Of a DNA stretch of 64,000 nucleotides, positions 33,453 to 43,319 are shown piece after piece. Every line of letters begins with the position of its first letter. Position 1 is the stretch's first letter. The notes under the pieces are model-generated. The model had not been told where the DNA came from, ran no database searches, and saw only the letters and a list, made by a program, of their open reading frames with translations. This DNA comes from Diaporthe sp. PMI_573 (taxonomy: Eukaryota > Ascomycota > Sordariomycetes > Diaporthales > Diaporthaceae): the NCBI GenBank assembly GCA_021399435.1, contig JAJTUP010000037.1, positions 372,001-436,000 on the forward strand, given 5' to 3'. Made by a program: the position numbers and the translations under genes.

Positions 33453-34457
33453 ATGGCGCTCGGGGCCCGCTGCCTGCGCGTGGCAATGCTCAACGCCGAC
33501 ACATCAGTCCCCAACGTGTATGCCAATCTGGGCACGTTTGGAGACATATTACATCGGAAATTGCTTGCTGCTGCGGACCGAACGCCTGAACAGTTAAAGA
33601 TCGTTCACTCGGTCTACAATGTTGTGATGGGCGAATATCCTGATTCGTTAGATGATTTGGACGCCGTCTTCATCACTGCTTCGGCGGCATCTTCGTACGA
33701 AATCGCAGGTTGGATAAAGCGGCTTGAAGAATACGTTGTGACTTTGTACACAAGGTATCCCGAAATCAAATTATTCGGCAGCTGTTTCGGCCATCATATC
33801 ATTTGCCAGGCTTTGCTGAAGGATCATGGGGTGGCCGTGGCGAAACGTCCCAGCGGCTGGGAGATTGGGGTCAGCGAAGTCAAGTTTACAGACGAGTTCA
33901 GAGACGCATTTGCTCGCGTCGGACCGTCGACTGTTAAGCAGACCTCTCAGATATGGGTCGGCCGGCTACCAAGTCCGGAGAGTGAGAGTGGAGAAGATGA
34001 TGGCAAGGCATCACGCTTCCTTGAGCGCGTGGATCGCTCGGTTCCCAAAAGCGCTTACCTAGAGTTCGTGCATGCCGATGAGGTTATTCTGGCTCCGAAA
34101 GAACCCCCACTGCCAAAGCCATGGATACTGTTGGGTACCACGGAGCATTGCAAAGTCCCAGGGGTCTATCAACCAGGACGGGTGCTCACATTGCAGGGGC
34201 ATTTCGAGTTTGACACGTTTAAAAGTCAGGAGACTATGAGGATATTCGGCGCTGATGAGGCTTCGGCTTCCAATCCGAAGTCTATCGATATCTCTGAGAC
34301 CGGAAACACTTCAGGGCCAGTGTGCGACGATGGTGAAGCCGTGGTGGGCATGCTTGTCCATTTCCTGACTGAAGAATGGGATGTCACTGGGGTAGGATGT
34401 GAGAAGTTTCCAGCGATGCCGACCTACCAACGCCATGACTCTCACGAATCAGCTTAG
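33453..34457 (+). CDS. Class I glutamine amidotransferase-like protein
   Basis: Single exon, 334 residues, ATG at 33453. The nucleophile elbow LFGSCFGHHIICQ places the Cys at residue 111, after a predicted strand. The catalytic His-x-Glu pair appears as LQGHFEFDTF with His 250 and Glu 252. This is the GMP-synthase-type GATase1 fold as in small stand-alone fungal members, not joined to a synthetase domain. Members hydrolyse glutamine or gamma-glutamyl compounds; the true substrate here is unknown. Residues 155-215 form a hydrophilic insertion. No signal peptide, so likely cytosolic. Confidence 0.82.
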   Translation: MALGARCLRVAMLNADTSVPNVYANLGTFGDILHRKLLAAADRTPEQLKIVHSVYNVVMGEYPDSLDDLDAVFITASAASSYEIAGWIKRLEEYVVTLYTRYPEIKLFGSCFGHHIICQALLKDHGVAVAKRPSGWEIGVSEVKFTDEFRDAFARVGPSTVKQTSQIWVGRLPSPESESGEDDGKASRFLERVDRSVPKSAYLEFVHADEVILAPKEPPLPKPWILLGTTEHCKVPGVYQPGRVLTLQGHFEFDTFKSQETMRIFGADEASASNPKSIDISETGNTSGPVCDDGEAVVGMLVHFLTEEWDVTGVGCEKFPAMPTYQRHDSHESA

Positions 34458-34742
34458 GACATACTTTCAATGCAACGCAGAATGGCCGAAGTCCCTGAAA
34501 TACGGCCTGCAGTGATATGCGTGGTACGGCAATCACATCGTTTATGATACGGCCTCATAGGGTCCATGACATCGTCACATGGTTCCCAAGTCTTGAGCCA
34601 GCACTACAGCAAGTGGCCAAGGTTATTCATAGAGGATGCTAGCATAATAAGTCCGGAGCCCCAAAAGGTTTGGCTTGAACTACATCAGAGGAAGCACCTC
34701 CTCCCTTTGCCCCCAATGCGACGCTTAGATGATATCGCTGAT

Positions 34743-35641
34743 CTAGCATGAGTTCTGCCCATTGCCAGTAAAGTTTCCAGGCTGATATTCGCCGCCGGCA
34801 TCTCCCAGACACTCAGCTGTGCCATTATCAGTAAATTGGTGCCGCCTAGGCTCAAGAAGTTCAGGTGTCTAGCTAAGATATTCAAACTTACCAACGGTGA
34901 CAATCTTCAGATTGTTGGTTTTTGCCCAGTTGATCAGCCATGTGGTAAGGTCATTGGCAGTCGAAGAATAAGTTTCATGCATCAACGGGATATGTCCGTT
35001 TCCGCTGGCGCCGGCCTGCTGAAATTTCGCCTGGCTCTGGGCAGCCGACTGTCCATTCCAGTCACCAGTATCAATGTCGTTGGTGATGATGTTGTAGCCG
35101 AGGGTTCTCATCACGGAGGGGACGCTGCCGCCGGTCTCGAGGTACGGAGGGCGCATGTACCTAGGCTTCCTGCCAAAGATGTTGACGTAGGCCTGCTCCA
35201 GCTTGGTCATCTCCGTCGTCAGCTGCGAGGAGGACATCGAGCCCACGTGGCCGTGTGTCCAGGTGTGCGAGGCCACTTGGTGGCCGCCTTCGTAGGCGGA
35301 CTTGACCGCCGCCGCCTGGTTGTAGATGCATCCTGTTTCAAGTGGTCAGAAAGATATACATGCGCATGAGTGGTCTTGTCCGCGGAGCGAATGCACACAC
35401 CGTAAAGTGTTCCGGTGAAGAAGAAGGTCCCCTTGGCTCCAGCCTGATTCAATTTATTCACTATGCTCTGGGTATATTGGTATGGGCCATCATCGTAGGC
35501 CAGAGCTAGAGTGTTCGGAGTGCTGCATCTTGTGTAGACAGTTCCAGGTGTCGGGGCTCGGTTGAAGATGGTAATGGGATCGTCTATAGGAACCGCTCCT
35601 ACAACTGCAAGAAGAGAGCCGAGGACAAGGCTATAATGCAT
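34743..35641 (-). CDS. Secreted polysaccharide (chitin) deacetylase, CE4
   Basis: Three exons: 35641-35401, 35332-34892, 34816-34743 (introns 68 and 75 nt) give 251 residues. Signal peptide MHYSLVLGSLLAVVGAVP. The NodB-domain motifs are all present: LALAYDDGP (metal/catalytic Asp pair, residues 50-51), SHTWTH (His 103 and His 107, metal ligands), RPPY, a DTGDWNG loop and IPLMHE with the late His. Without the last intron the frame ends at KFEYLS. With it, the expected CE4 tail AECLGDAGG appears and the protein ends NGQNSC. It removes acetyl groups from chitin or related polymers at the wall, which in plant-associated fungi helps avoid recognition by host chitin receptors (family knowledge). 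Confidence 0.92.
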
Positions 35642-37375
35642 TTTGTTTTGCGACCCAAGGAGGTGTACTTCAAGGCGCTAGATGGGCTCAAGGTTGGCTG
35701 GAACTACCAAGGAAGAAGACCTGGGGTTTGCCTTCTCATATTATACATATCCTTCGACCTCGTCGCCACTGGTAATGTGTTCCGGAAGTAGCAGTTAGTC
35801 ACGGCTTCATTCCTATTTAGATGGCCTCAAATTGACTATGCTCCACGAATTGTTAATTTGAAACTACCCTGTAGTAGCCAGCCAGGCATGAGAGGTCTCC
35901 ACTAGCGACCACAGCCGGAGAGTTTAGCCTGCCACCCTGCTAGAGTTCGAATTTAGCCGCTATTAGCTTGCCTGCCAAGCATGCATTGAGGCTGTCATCG
36001 GAGAAGAGGAAGAGTGTATTTGCTTGGCAAAATCCCCCTTTCCCCGCTTCGCCACAGGCAGTTGGCAGGCTGCTGACAGACACGTCCTAGTTGAGTGACA
36101 GCAGACAGCCTCCTATATATATGCCTGGTGGCTAACGGAATTTCGGGTGCTAATTGAGAGAACATTTAAACATCCAGATAATCACTCGATGGCTCAACCT
36201 AGGCTTGCAACCCAGCAGACACTACAATAGTTATTATTGCGCCCCTGTGTCCACACGTTCATTATCTCATAGATCTACAACGTTGGTGCAAACTAACAGT
36301 TGTAAGCGGAGTAAACGGGTATCGTCCGTCCTCCTTACTCTTACTTGACCAAGTACTTCAAAGTCCCAGCCCAGGAGCGCTTGCAATTCGGCCTTATAAC
36401 CCATCCAGCACAGACGCTTAACATTTGGGAGGAGGACCTGTTCATGCCTCTTCATGAGCACAGAGCTAAAACAACAATACAAAAGGGGGCTGTCGTTGTC
36501 TTATCTTTTGGGGCTGCAATAATTCTGATGATGTGTAATGAGCACGTGGGCGAGACAACCTTCAATCTTGGCTCTATCTCATGCTTTCTGCCTGAAAAAC
36601 GTCGCCTGATGAAGACAGCGTTCCTGGTTGGTGTCATGGACAGTTGTGACTGGCAGTATAAAGCGTTGCTGTGATGGACAACCGGGCCCTGCTCTGGCCC
36701 AGACCTCGGGATATATCACGAAAACGATTCGTTAGTGTAGCCGGTAACACCACTGACTACATTACAGCTTTTGCCGGAAAACTGTCCTGTTAAAAAAAAG
36801 AAGTTTTGGGAGGTTAAAGTCAAAATTCGACTCTAACAGTACGCAGTGGCGGTCTACAACCTCGTGGTGCGCCGATGGATGTAAAACAGCCCGCACAACG
36901 CAAGGTGAACCGACAACGGTGTGGATCAAACAACCCTTTGCAAACAAACAGTGGATCAAACAATTCAACCCAAACTTTGGTATAAGCAAAGAGATGAAAT
37001 GAATTGTTGACTGTCTTGGCCTTTCAAAATATTCATTAGACGTTTCGATCTGGACGCAACTCGCTGGAAGCTCTTCTGTTGCCACCAGGGAAACAAGCCT
37101 TGGAAGCTCAAGGGTTCGGGGACGGGCACTTATGTAACCACTCTCAGCTTCGAGCTCCCAGCTTCGGGCTCCGATCCCTGTCAGTCGCGCTAGATCCCTG
37201 ACGACAACCGAGAAATCGCATCCCGCGTCTCATCTCAGCTTGCCTGCAGCTCAGCTCACATCGTCGCACAACCCTTGCCTTCAATCTCTCAACTTTTGCC
37301 AGGCAACCGCTTTGCTTCCGGCTCCCTTCTCACATCGCTTGCCTGGGCCGTCGTTGCACGCCTCTTACAGCATTC
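35642..37375. other. Intergenic
   Basis: Upstream of the deacetylase (minus) and of the 2EXR gene (plus). Pyrimidine- and CTCAGCTTC-rich sequence at 37130-37370 probably is the 5' UTR/promoter of the latter. No gene supported. Confidence 0.55.
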
Positions 37376-39547
37376 ATGTCTGACGAATCCGACAGCGAGG
37401 AGCACTACTACAGTGGCTCCGAGGAAGGCGATGAGTCGCAGGAATCCGAATCTGATGGGGCCAACCACGGCCTGCTGGACCTGGAGGCTTCCGAAGCCAG
37501 CTCCGAGCCAGACTATGACGCCGACCGGTTATCAGATGATGGTATCTATGATGGCAGCTACGCCGAGTACAACTTTCCCAAGTTCATGCAGCTCCCGCCC
37601 GAGATCCGCGAAATGGTCTGGGGCGCCTTCTGCCCAGATCTCGGATCCGAGCCGCACGTGTTTGAGCTCCACCTGCACACAATCATCTCTCCTCCGGGCG
37701 CTGTCCACCTCCCCACCCTAGTGCGCGGCATCGTTGCCGGCCCACAGCTGGAGAGCCAAACGGAGCCGATGAGGACTGTCCTGGCTGTCCATCGGGAGAG
37801 CCGGGCGCTTGGCCTGAAGTCGGCGCCTCACGAGCTGTCACTGTCGAACGGAGAACTCGTCCGTTATCACGAGGAGCGCGATGTCTTGTTTGTTGCGTGG
37901 AACGAGGAGATTCTTCTCCGCGGGATAGCTTTGAGATTTCAAGAGCTGGGCATCGAGGCACGGAATCTCGCCGTTCCATCCATTGTGACTTTTTACAACC
38001 AAGACGAGCTGGTGGACTTGATGTATCTGCTTCCCCAAGCGAAGAGGCTATTCATTCTCGACGAAGAGGAGGATTTGCAGGACCCAGAGGGCCCCTCCCC
38101 CATGCATTTTCGGGATTATGCGTGGACTGTTACAGGAAAGGTCCACAAATACCGTCTTGACTCGGAAGAGGAGGGCGAGATTGGGTTGTCGATCCCCGTC
38201 AGTCGCATCTTTTGTTGGCCTGATCTCGACAATTTTCCCGAGTTCGCCAAGGAGAACGTCACGAAGTCAGACGACAATTGGTGGTGGAATAAGAGGATCA
38301 CGGAGTGTCGTCTCCGCCTCTCGAACCCCCTCGAGGACTCGCGAGAGCTGAATCAGGACGACATCTCCGATGAAGAGCAGGCAGAAGCTATCGACCGACT
38401 TCAAAATATCGAGGTTTGGCCAATGATTAGGTTCAATTTCGGTGGGGGTCTAGATCGATTCTACTACATGGAGAGTCGGGGCCTTGGCCGAGACCGACTC
38501 CCGCCCTACGACCTTTCCGAGTCGGGAACCTCCGATGAAGGTATCGAGGATGAGTATGAAAGCTCCGGGATTGATGACAACCCCATGGACGACTCTGCTT
38601 CCGACGATGACGAAGACGAGCTGCTTGGTCAACACCTTGGCCAAGATACCTCTCACCTGCATGGGTCCTCCAGCCAGTTATTTGACAACACCTCCGAGAT
38701 AGACGACCTGCCCCCAGCCAATTTCTCAAGTGATGGGGAGGTTGGGGAGCAAGATCACATTACACTCACCTCCAACTCGGACAACGACTCGGGGACGCAG
38801 GCCCGCGCGTCTCGACGGAAGCGGCAGGTCGTGGATTCTGACTCCGATGAGAGTGCCACAGAGACGGAGCAGACCCCGCCTTCTAGACGGCGCTCTCTTG
38901 GAGCTCGTCTGCTGGATTTCGAAGATTTAGACGTTGACAATGACGACGAATCATCGGATGTGGAGCCAGTGAGAGAAGCCAATCGGCGTGCGCGCGCTAT
39001 ACCAATTGATTCCGAGGATGAGGATGAGGAGGGCCATGATGATGATGAAGAAGACGACATGCCTCAGCCCTCCCGCTCTGGTCGCAGACGCGGCCGCGCA
39101 GTACCTGCTGACTCGGAAGACGACGATGCCGAGGTAGTGGTACAACAGCCATCTGGGGGCAGGAAGCGGCGTGGACGGGTCGTGCAGGTGGATTCTGACG
39201 AGGAGGGTGAAGACGACGAGAGCGATTCTCAGGGGGGCGGTGCTAAGACGAAAGACGCTGGCTCTTCCGACGAGGAGGAGTCAAGCAGTTCGGACGATGG
39301 AGACGATGATCCGCCGCCGCCGCCGAGGCGGATGTCGCTGGCGAAGCGACTCAGCATGGAGAGCAGGCAAGCTCGGTCGCGACACCTCCACCACGATGAC
39401 GACTCTGGGGCAGACGAAATGACGGGCGACGGCTATGGCTACAGTGACGACCAAGAAGACGAGGTGGATGGGTTAGATGACGGCATGGTCATGGGGATGG
39501 CTGAGGAGTACGAGGGGGAGGACGGCGAGAGCGAGGAGGAGTACTGA
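37376..39547 (+). CDS. 2EXR-domain protein with a long acidic tail
   Basis: Single exon, 723 residues. After an acidic start (MSDESDSEEHYYSGSEEGD), residues 65-95 hold the 2EXR signature FPKFMQLPPEIREMVWGAFC, and the domain runs to about residue 330. From about 385 on the protein is almost entirely Asp/Glu/Ser with interspersed basic patches. Four of these follow a common pattern, Arg/Lys-rich then two hydrophobics then Asp-Ser-acidic: KRQVVDSDSDE, RARAIPIDSEDE, RGRAVPADSEDD and RGRVVQVDSDEE. Such sites fit casein kinase 2 targets and nuclear localisation. 2EXR proteins are common in filamentous ascomycetes, with unknown molecular function. Confidence 0.85.
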   Translation: MSDESDSEEHYYSGSEEGDESQESESDGANHGLLDLEASEASSEPDYDADRLSDDGIYDGSYAEYNFPKFMQLPPEIREMVWGAFCPDLGSEPHVFELHLHTIISPPGAVHLPTLVRGIVAGPQLESQTEPMRTVLAVHRESRALGLKSAPHELSLSNGELVRYHEERDVLFVAWNEEILLRGIALRFQELGIEARNLAVPSIVTFYNQDELVDLMYLLPQAKRLFILDEEEDLQDPEGPSPMHFRDYAWTVTGKVHKYRLDSEEEGEIGLSIPVSRIFCWPDLDNFPEFAKENVTKSDDNWWWNKRITECRLRLSNPLEDSRELNQDDISDEEQAEAIDRLQNIEVWPMIRFNFGGGLDRFYYMESRGLGRDRLPPYDLSESGTSDEGIEDEYESSGIDDNPMDDSASDDDEDELLGQHLGQDTSHLHGSSSQLFDNTSEIDDLPPANFSSDGEVGEQDHITLTSNSDNDSGTQARASRRKRQVVDSDSDESATETEQTPPSRRRSLGARLLDFEDLDVDNDDESSDVEPVREANRRARAIPIDSEDEDEEGHDDDEEDDMPQPSRSGRRRGRAVPADSEDDDAEVVVQQPSGGRKRRGRVVQVDSDEEGEDDESDSQGGGAKTKDAGSSDEEESSSSDDGDDDPPPPPRRMSLAKRLSMESRQARSRHLHHDDDSGADEMTGDGYGYSDDQEDEVDGLDDGMVMGMAEEYEGEDGESEEEY

Positions 39548-39939
39548 TTTTGCCAGGCGCTGCTGGATGATGATTCACGATTTTTTGGGCATACTACACA
39601 CGGATTTTCCGTCACGCTTCGAAGTGTCCTCGAGGTTTTAATAATGGATTTCACGAAACGACCATCTGAGCAAACAGATGCGTGCTAGACAGCCCGCTCC
39701 ACCACGGCAGGGTGCTCCACAGCACCATCAACGATGATTTTATTCATGCGATGCGCTCATTGATTCGTCAAGTTGTCTATTTGCGCTGCCGGGTCTTGTT
39801 CTCAGTGCTGGTCCCAAGTGCTACCATCCACAGTGTCGGTTGAGAGTACCCTCACTTCCCAAACCGCGACGTCAAGACATCATCCGCATGCCCAAAAAAG
39901 AACCGACTCGAAACACCGCCGGTGGTATGTGGCCGCAGC
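39548..39939. other. Convergent intergenic gap
   Basis: 3' regions of the 2EXR gene and the Cys-rich gene; no gene seen. Confidence 0.6.
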
Positions 39940-40527
39940 TTACAGCTCGGGCTGGTTGTTGTGGACGCCGTGCTGGTTGCTGGCGTTCGTCAGGCCGGAG
40001 CAGTCGCTGCAGTTGGAGCAGCTGACCATGCCCTGTACATCGCACATTGATGTCAGCAACTCGAGCCGTCATGTCAAAACTTCAAAGAACTCAGGATCCT
40101 ATGTCAATCTACGACAACGCTAGGAGTTTGCGACTGGGGCAGGTTGTATGTGCTGTGCTGATACACGAAATGGAGGGAAAGGGGGGAGGGAGAGGAGCTC
40201 ACTGAGCAGTCGGTGCAGTTGCTGCTGTCGGTGCAATCCTGTCGCCAGAGTCAGCAGTGCGCAATCAGGGAAGCACTCGTTTTTTTTTTTGGGGGGGGGG
40301 GGGGAAGCACTCACCTTGCTGTTGTTCATGTTGCTGCAGTTGGTGAGTCCATTGCAACCGTTGCCTGGTGGGGGAGAGAGGTAGTTAGTCAGTGATGCCT
40401 TTATGGACGTTCGCTTTTGGGCTGCGCGTGTGCAGGGGTGGAGAGGCCTACAGTTGCTGCTGTCCTTGCAGTTATAGCAGTTGTTCATGTTGCTGCAGTT
40501 GGTGTTGCCGTTTCCGTCGCGAGGCAT
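39940..40527 (-). CDS. Small Cys/Asn/Ser-rich protein with strict three-residue periodicity
   Basis: Four exons (40527-40452, 40364-40315, 40238-40203, 40032-39940) with introns of 87, 76 and 170 nt encode 84 residues. All 12 Cys fall at positions 11, 17, 20, 26, 29, 35, 44, 50, 53, 59, 62, 65, i.e. in one register of period three; the other register positions from 11 to 68 are only Met, Ser or Leu. Residues 9-32 and 33-56 are near-identical 24-residue repeats (TNCSNMNNC... and TNCSNMNNS...), followed by a half repeat (57-68). No signal peptide. The pattern suggests a disulfide- or metal-stabilised solenoid, or a metallothionein-like Cu/Zn binder; the function is unknown. A TATA-like ATAAATA lies at 40664-40670. 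The periodicity runs unbroken across all splice junctions, which supports the model. Confidence 0.75.
40268..40313. repeat. T11-G14 homopolymer block flanked by an 11-bp direct repeat
   Basis: Inside the second intron of the Cys-rich gene, a run of 11 T (40280-40290) then 14 G (40291-40304) is flanked by two copies of GGGAAGCACTC. The repeat includes bases next to the splice donor, so the intron appears to carry a duplicated segment with the homopolymers between the copies. Confidence 0.7.
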
Positions 40528-41380
40528 GGTGTCACAGTGATGGCCGGTGGCTCGGAGTAGATGAATGTATGTTTGGGTGTGTACGATGGGATGTTTTGGT
40601 GATGATGGTGTGTGGTTGACTCAGCTCAGGAAGATCGAAGTTGTCGATGGTTGTGCATTTCAGTATTTATTGCCGCTGAGCGCGTTGTTCGCCTTGGTCG
40701 TTGTGCGCCAATTCACCGCAGCAACGCCAGTTACTTGGACGCACATTCACAGGGGCGAGAGACTGCTGGCACCATTGACCCGTGGGATTGGTGGATAACA
40801 TATTGGACCATATTCTGGAAGGATTCTGGCCGGCCAGCTCAATTGAATCATTGACGAATGAAGCTGCGTAACCTTCACTACTCGGTCTTATCTGAAGACT
40901 GCAGTAGGTGGTGTAACATGAACTCTGGACTTCATTGCAGCAGTGAGTGGACGGCTTTGATACTTGTCACTCTGAAGCCTCATCTGTCCCAAGATTGTTA
41001 TGTGTCAGGGCCAATGAGCGGATTGAATCCATTGAGAGAGGACTTTCCCTGTGTGTCTAGGTAGTTTCTTGTCGACCTAAAACAGCCACGCGCATCGCGC
41101 CGTCTCCCATTAGCAAAGGGCCAGCTACGAGATTCCGGAGCATTTATTCCCTGGTCGCTGCCATTTGTACAGCCCTCCCAAAGGGTCCTCAAGTCTGCCT
41201 CCGGCAGTAAACCCAAGCCTCAAAAGTCCCCCCTTTCCTCTCGATTCCTGAGTCTCCCTTTTCCACAGCGAAGTATCAGTCGTTCAACTGACGGTAGGCA
41301 CATCAGACACCGTCAACAAACACCGGGACAAGAACATCTGCGCAGTCGGATAAAAGGCTTGCAGTCGCTTCTGACGTCGG
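40528..41380. other. Intergenic
   Basis: Promoter side of the Cys-rich gene and 3' side of the MYND gene. No gene supported. Confidence 0.55.
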
Positions 41381-42230
41381 TCAAACATTGAGGAGAAAGC
41401 GGCCTTCCGGCGGGATGCAAGCAGACTCGTGATTCTTGAAATGAGCACTCTGGCATGCCTGGGCAAATGGGACAGGTCAGCCAGGGACCTGTCCTTGCAC
41501 AATGAAAATGGACGTCCGACTACCCACCGTGTCGCAGTACCAAACTCTCTTGCACTTGGAACACTGGGACAATGTCGCTCCGCCGTTATCCGCTGCGGTC
41601 TTGCCACAGTTGTAGCAGCTACTCATGGTCAGCGGGTTGCCTACGGGACGACGACATTACTTACCTTGGCTCTTGAAAGCTTCGGGGCACGCCGGGCTTG
41701 TAGTGCTCAAGCACGGCGAGAAACTGGACCTTTCCAGGGTGCCTGAAACCATTGTCGCTGCCATCGAGGCCGGCTGCTAACAACCTCAGAGCTGAGGGTC
41801 TTCCAGAAATGCCTCGCAGCACAGGGGTGAGGCCATCGCGGCACGGAATCTGGCCGACAAGCTCACGGAGATGGTTGAAGTCATCATCCTTGACCTTGGC
41901 CCCAGCTCGCATCACGATGGCGCCGACGAGGACGACGCGGTACTTACCGTTGGGCTCATGCTCTTTCTTGCGGAAGATCCTGAAGAGCTCATCGCCGACC
42001 CCGCTGTTGAGGGTGTTTCGGCGATCGGAAACAGTGTCTTGGAGCTTCTTTTTGTACTCTTCCGTCTCGTAGTAAGCCCTGGCATCTGGGGGAGCGCACA
42101 TGTCTGTCTGGTGAGCCATCTGGGAGAGGTGTAGGTCCTTGTCGTCACTGTCGCCAAGTGCGGAGTTGATCTCCAGAACGATGTCGAGGTCCCGATCGCC
42201 CTCGAAGAGGCGCATTCCCCAGCTACCCAT
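41381..42230 (-). CDS. MYND-type zinc-finger protein, 244 aa
   Basis: Three exons: 42230-41665, 41618-41528, 41458-41381 (introns 46 and 69 nt). The start MGSWGMRLFEGDRDLDIV is a common fungal opening, so I use the ATG at 42230 although the frame is open further upstream. The body (about 185 residues) is charged and helical. The C-terminus is a complete MYND finger assembled across both introns: CYNCGKTAA, then CSKCKRVWYC, then ACQSAHFKNHESAC, giving all seven Cys and one His ligands in order. MYND fingers bind proline-rich partners or act in chromatin and SMYD-type proteins; no SET domain is present here. The first intron is near the lower size limit. Confidence 0.85.
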
Positions 42231-42511
42231 TTTGTCTGCGGTTGTGTCCAGCTGGAAGCCCTCGCAAGTTTTGAAGTCGGGGTCAGTTGGTTGAAACGAG
42301 AAGTCGAGGTAGGGACACTGGTAACGCAATGATGGGGATTGGCCGAGTCTCGGTGGACTCGCTGAGTCGCCTCTTGAACGGTCAGTTGAGATGGTGGGTA
42401 AAGAAGGTTCGAGGTTGCTTGTTCTGCTTTCCCTTTACATCTAGATCAGGTCAGAATGAATGTCCTGGCACTGGTGCTTCTGCATGCGCAGACATGGGGT
42501 GTGGACTTGTA
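42231..42511. other. Upstream region of the MYND gene
   Basis: No gene; the first SINE-like repeat begins at its right end. Confidence 0.5.
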
Positions 42512-42905
42512 AGGTTGTAAGGAGGTAGCTCTGCCCCGGCTCAAGGAAGAAGGTACCTAGGTACTTGGGGCGGCCTCCCTTCTTTCCTTCTCTCCTTCCC
42601 TCACAGGACAGGCATCTCTCCATATCAACTGATAAAGCAGCTGTCCTTGCACCCAGCTTGGGTGGTCTGGCGGTAAACGCGAGACGTTCCTCAGAGGAGG
42701 ATTAGGTTGCAGCAACCAGAGGCCGGCAGTTCGAGTCTTGGGGACGCCCAAGACTTCAAGGACAGAGGTCCGGAACGCTGTGTGGTAGACAGTACGTACC
42801 ATTGTGTGCGGAAGTCTTTTGCCTTTTCCACCTCCTGTGTGGCCTTTTTTGGCAAGCTGAAGGTTGTTTCAGGACATTGAAGTGAATTCATCGGCTGTTC
42901 TGCAC
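42512..42905 (+). mobile_element. tRNA-derived SINE-like repeat, copy 1
   Basis: About 390 bases that match copy 2 (42935-43305) in order: tgtaaggaggtagc, a pyrimidine-rich block, atatcaactgataaa, a tRNA-like part with B-box AGTTCGAGTC, then gaacgctgtgtg, tagacagta and gaagtcttttgcc. The A-box side (TGGTCTGGCGG) has drifted. The tRNA-like part has the spacing of a class II (long variable arm) tRNA. No coding capacity. It includes the palindrome GTACCTAGGTAC. Confidence 0.6.
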
Positions 42906-42934
42906 CGTACAAGGGATCTGTGCCTAGGTACTTG

Positions 42935-43305
42935 CTTCAAAGGATGTAAGGAGGTAGCCTCTGCCCCAGCTTAAGGTGGCAGGGATTTGGACCCACTGCT
43001 TTCCTCCCTCCCCAGAGCACCCATCTTGTCTATATCAACTGATAAAACAGTCAACTTGACACCCGGGGTTGATGGCTCAGCGGAAACGCGAGGCTACCCT
43101 CCGAGGAACTCAGGCTAAGCTACCTGCAGGCCGGCAGTTCGAACCTTGGGGACGCCTGAGGGCCCAGAACGCTGTGTGATAGACAGTACACGCTCGCCGA
43201 GTGTGGAAGTCTTTTGCCATTTTCTACCTACTGTTTTGCCGTTTTGGCTGCAGCTTCTCTCAAGACATCCAAGTGGTTTCGTCTCAAGTTTAGCTGTTCC
43301 GTTTG
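42935..43305 (+). mobile_element. tRNA-derived SINE-like repeat, copy 2
   Basis: Second copy in direct orientation, 30 bases after copy 1. Internal RNA polymerase III boxes are better kept: A-box TGGCTCAGCGG and B-box AGTTCGAACCT. It ends next to the stop codon of the GH95 gene, so it probably lies in that gene's 3' UTR. The two copies differ by many substitutions and small gaps, so the duplication or the two insertions are not recent. Confidence 0.6.
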
Positions 43306-43319
43306 GCTCTGGCCCCATA

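Noticed and set aside
36527..36598. Possible further C/D-box snoRNA (TGATGATG ... CTGA)
   Set aside because: The C box has the wrong first base, there is no terminal stem, no relation to the 53-kb units and no intron context.
36154..36674. Two short plus-strand frames between the deacetylase and the 2EXR gene
   Set aside because: No motif, no splice signals joining them, ordinary intergenic composition.
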